Positions 63,909 to 64,000 of a stretch of DNA of 64,000 nt are shown here, in pieces (the first letter of the stretch is position 1; every line of letters starts with the position of its first letter). This DNA is from Chryseobacterium sp. W4I1 (GTDB taxonomy: Bacteria > Bacteroidota > Bacteroidia > Flavobacteriales > Weeksellaceae). The notes below the pieces were generated by a model that saw only the letters and a program-made list of their open reading frames with translations, searched no databases and was not told the origin of the DNA. The translations under genes and the position numbers were made by a program. Location of the stretch: positions 4,197,001 to 4,261,000 of the forward strand of contig NZ_JAUSXQ010000001.1 of assembly GCF_030816115.1 (NCBI RefSeq), in the 5' to 3' direction.

Positions 63909-64000
63909 TTAAAGCCAGGTTACAACTCCTGTTTCAACGTCATAGTTGGCTCCAACTATTTTGATCTTACCTTCGTCTTCAAGCTTTTTAAGGGTAGAGC
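63909..64000 (-). CDS. Carbonic anhydrase, C-terminal end (partial)
   Basis: The last 92 bases hold 29 C-terminal residues on the minus strand, ending at a TAA at 63909-63911: STLKKLEDEGKIKIVGANYD and then VETGVVTWL. The pattern L-E-x-x-G-x-I-x-I-V-G-A-x-Y-D-V-x-T-G-x-V is the end of beta-class carbonic anhydrases, which interconvert CO2 and bicarbonate. The rest lies beyond the window. The call rests on this tail only. Confidence 0.7.
   Translation of the reverse strand, partial: STLKKLEDEGKIKIVGANYDVETGVVTWL

Overview
The window looks like a stretch of chromosome from a Chryseobacterium-like flavobacterium (Bacteroidota, Weeksellaceae). The evidence is AT-rich DNA, promoters of the Bacteroidota form TTG-(17-23)-TAnnTTTG, very few Shine-Dalgarno sites, several proteins with type IX secretion (T9SS) type B C-terminal domains, an XrtF exosortase with its partner, TonB receptors, and a Rho with a long Asn/Gln-rich insertion. 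I see no tRNA, rRNA, CRISPR array, insertion sequence or prophage.

Layout. 1-6.7 kb: end of tgt, a YjgP/YjgQ (Lpt) permease, birA, then rsfS-ftsH-LUD protein-cdsA-psd (protein quality control and phospholipid synthesis). 6.7-11.1 kb: an accessory block with a membrane-anchored helix-turn-helix regulator, a tightly coupled pair of small HTH proteins and a large secreted protein; all three transcription units carry the same direct-repeat operator at almost the same distance from a TAnnTTTG box. 11.1-19.7 kb: DUF1801 protein, ABC exporter, secreted M28 peptidase, DUF4293 protein, rho, Mn-type superoxide dismutase, DUF6146 protein, secreted nuclease-like protein. 19.9-24.3 kb: TonB receptor plus DUF5689 lipoprotein. 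24.4-25.0 kb: a decayed region. 25.2-28.9 kb: DUF6702 protein, LOG-family protein, MurU-like nucleotidyltransferase, RapZ C-terminal-domain protein and AmgK-like kinase (probable sugar recycling for the cell wall). 29.1-30.0 kb: xrtF and its associated protein. 30-38.6 kb: CDF transporter, asd, cytochrome b-like protein, TonB receptor, and a nitroreductase-nadB-nadC operon. 38.7-50.4 kb: four large T9SS type B surface proteins on the minus strand, interrupted by rnhA and dnaB. 50.5-54.7 kb: MFS exporter, small lipoproteins, GH3-family protein and a small secreted basic protein. 54.9-58.3 kb: mfd. 58.7-63.1 kb: three tandem secreted paralogues and two paralogous lipoproteins. 63.2-64 kb: pth and the end of a carbonic anhydrase.

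Two window-wide points matter for reading the annotation. First, six genes (ABC exporter, M28 peptidase, a small membrane protein, nadC, one T9SS protein, mfd) are interrupted by a total of seven apparent frameshifts; in every case removing one base per break restores the frame, which looks more like a base-insertion bias in the sequence data than real gene decay. Second, several genes have their -7 box only 3-4 bases before the ATG, which predicts leaderless transcripts.

The best candidate for an undescribed system is the 6.8-11.1 kb block: a local regulon defined by a 10-bp-phased GCGTA-type direct repeat. Second is the 2x2 modular mosaic seen among the four T9SS surface proteins.
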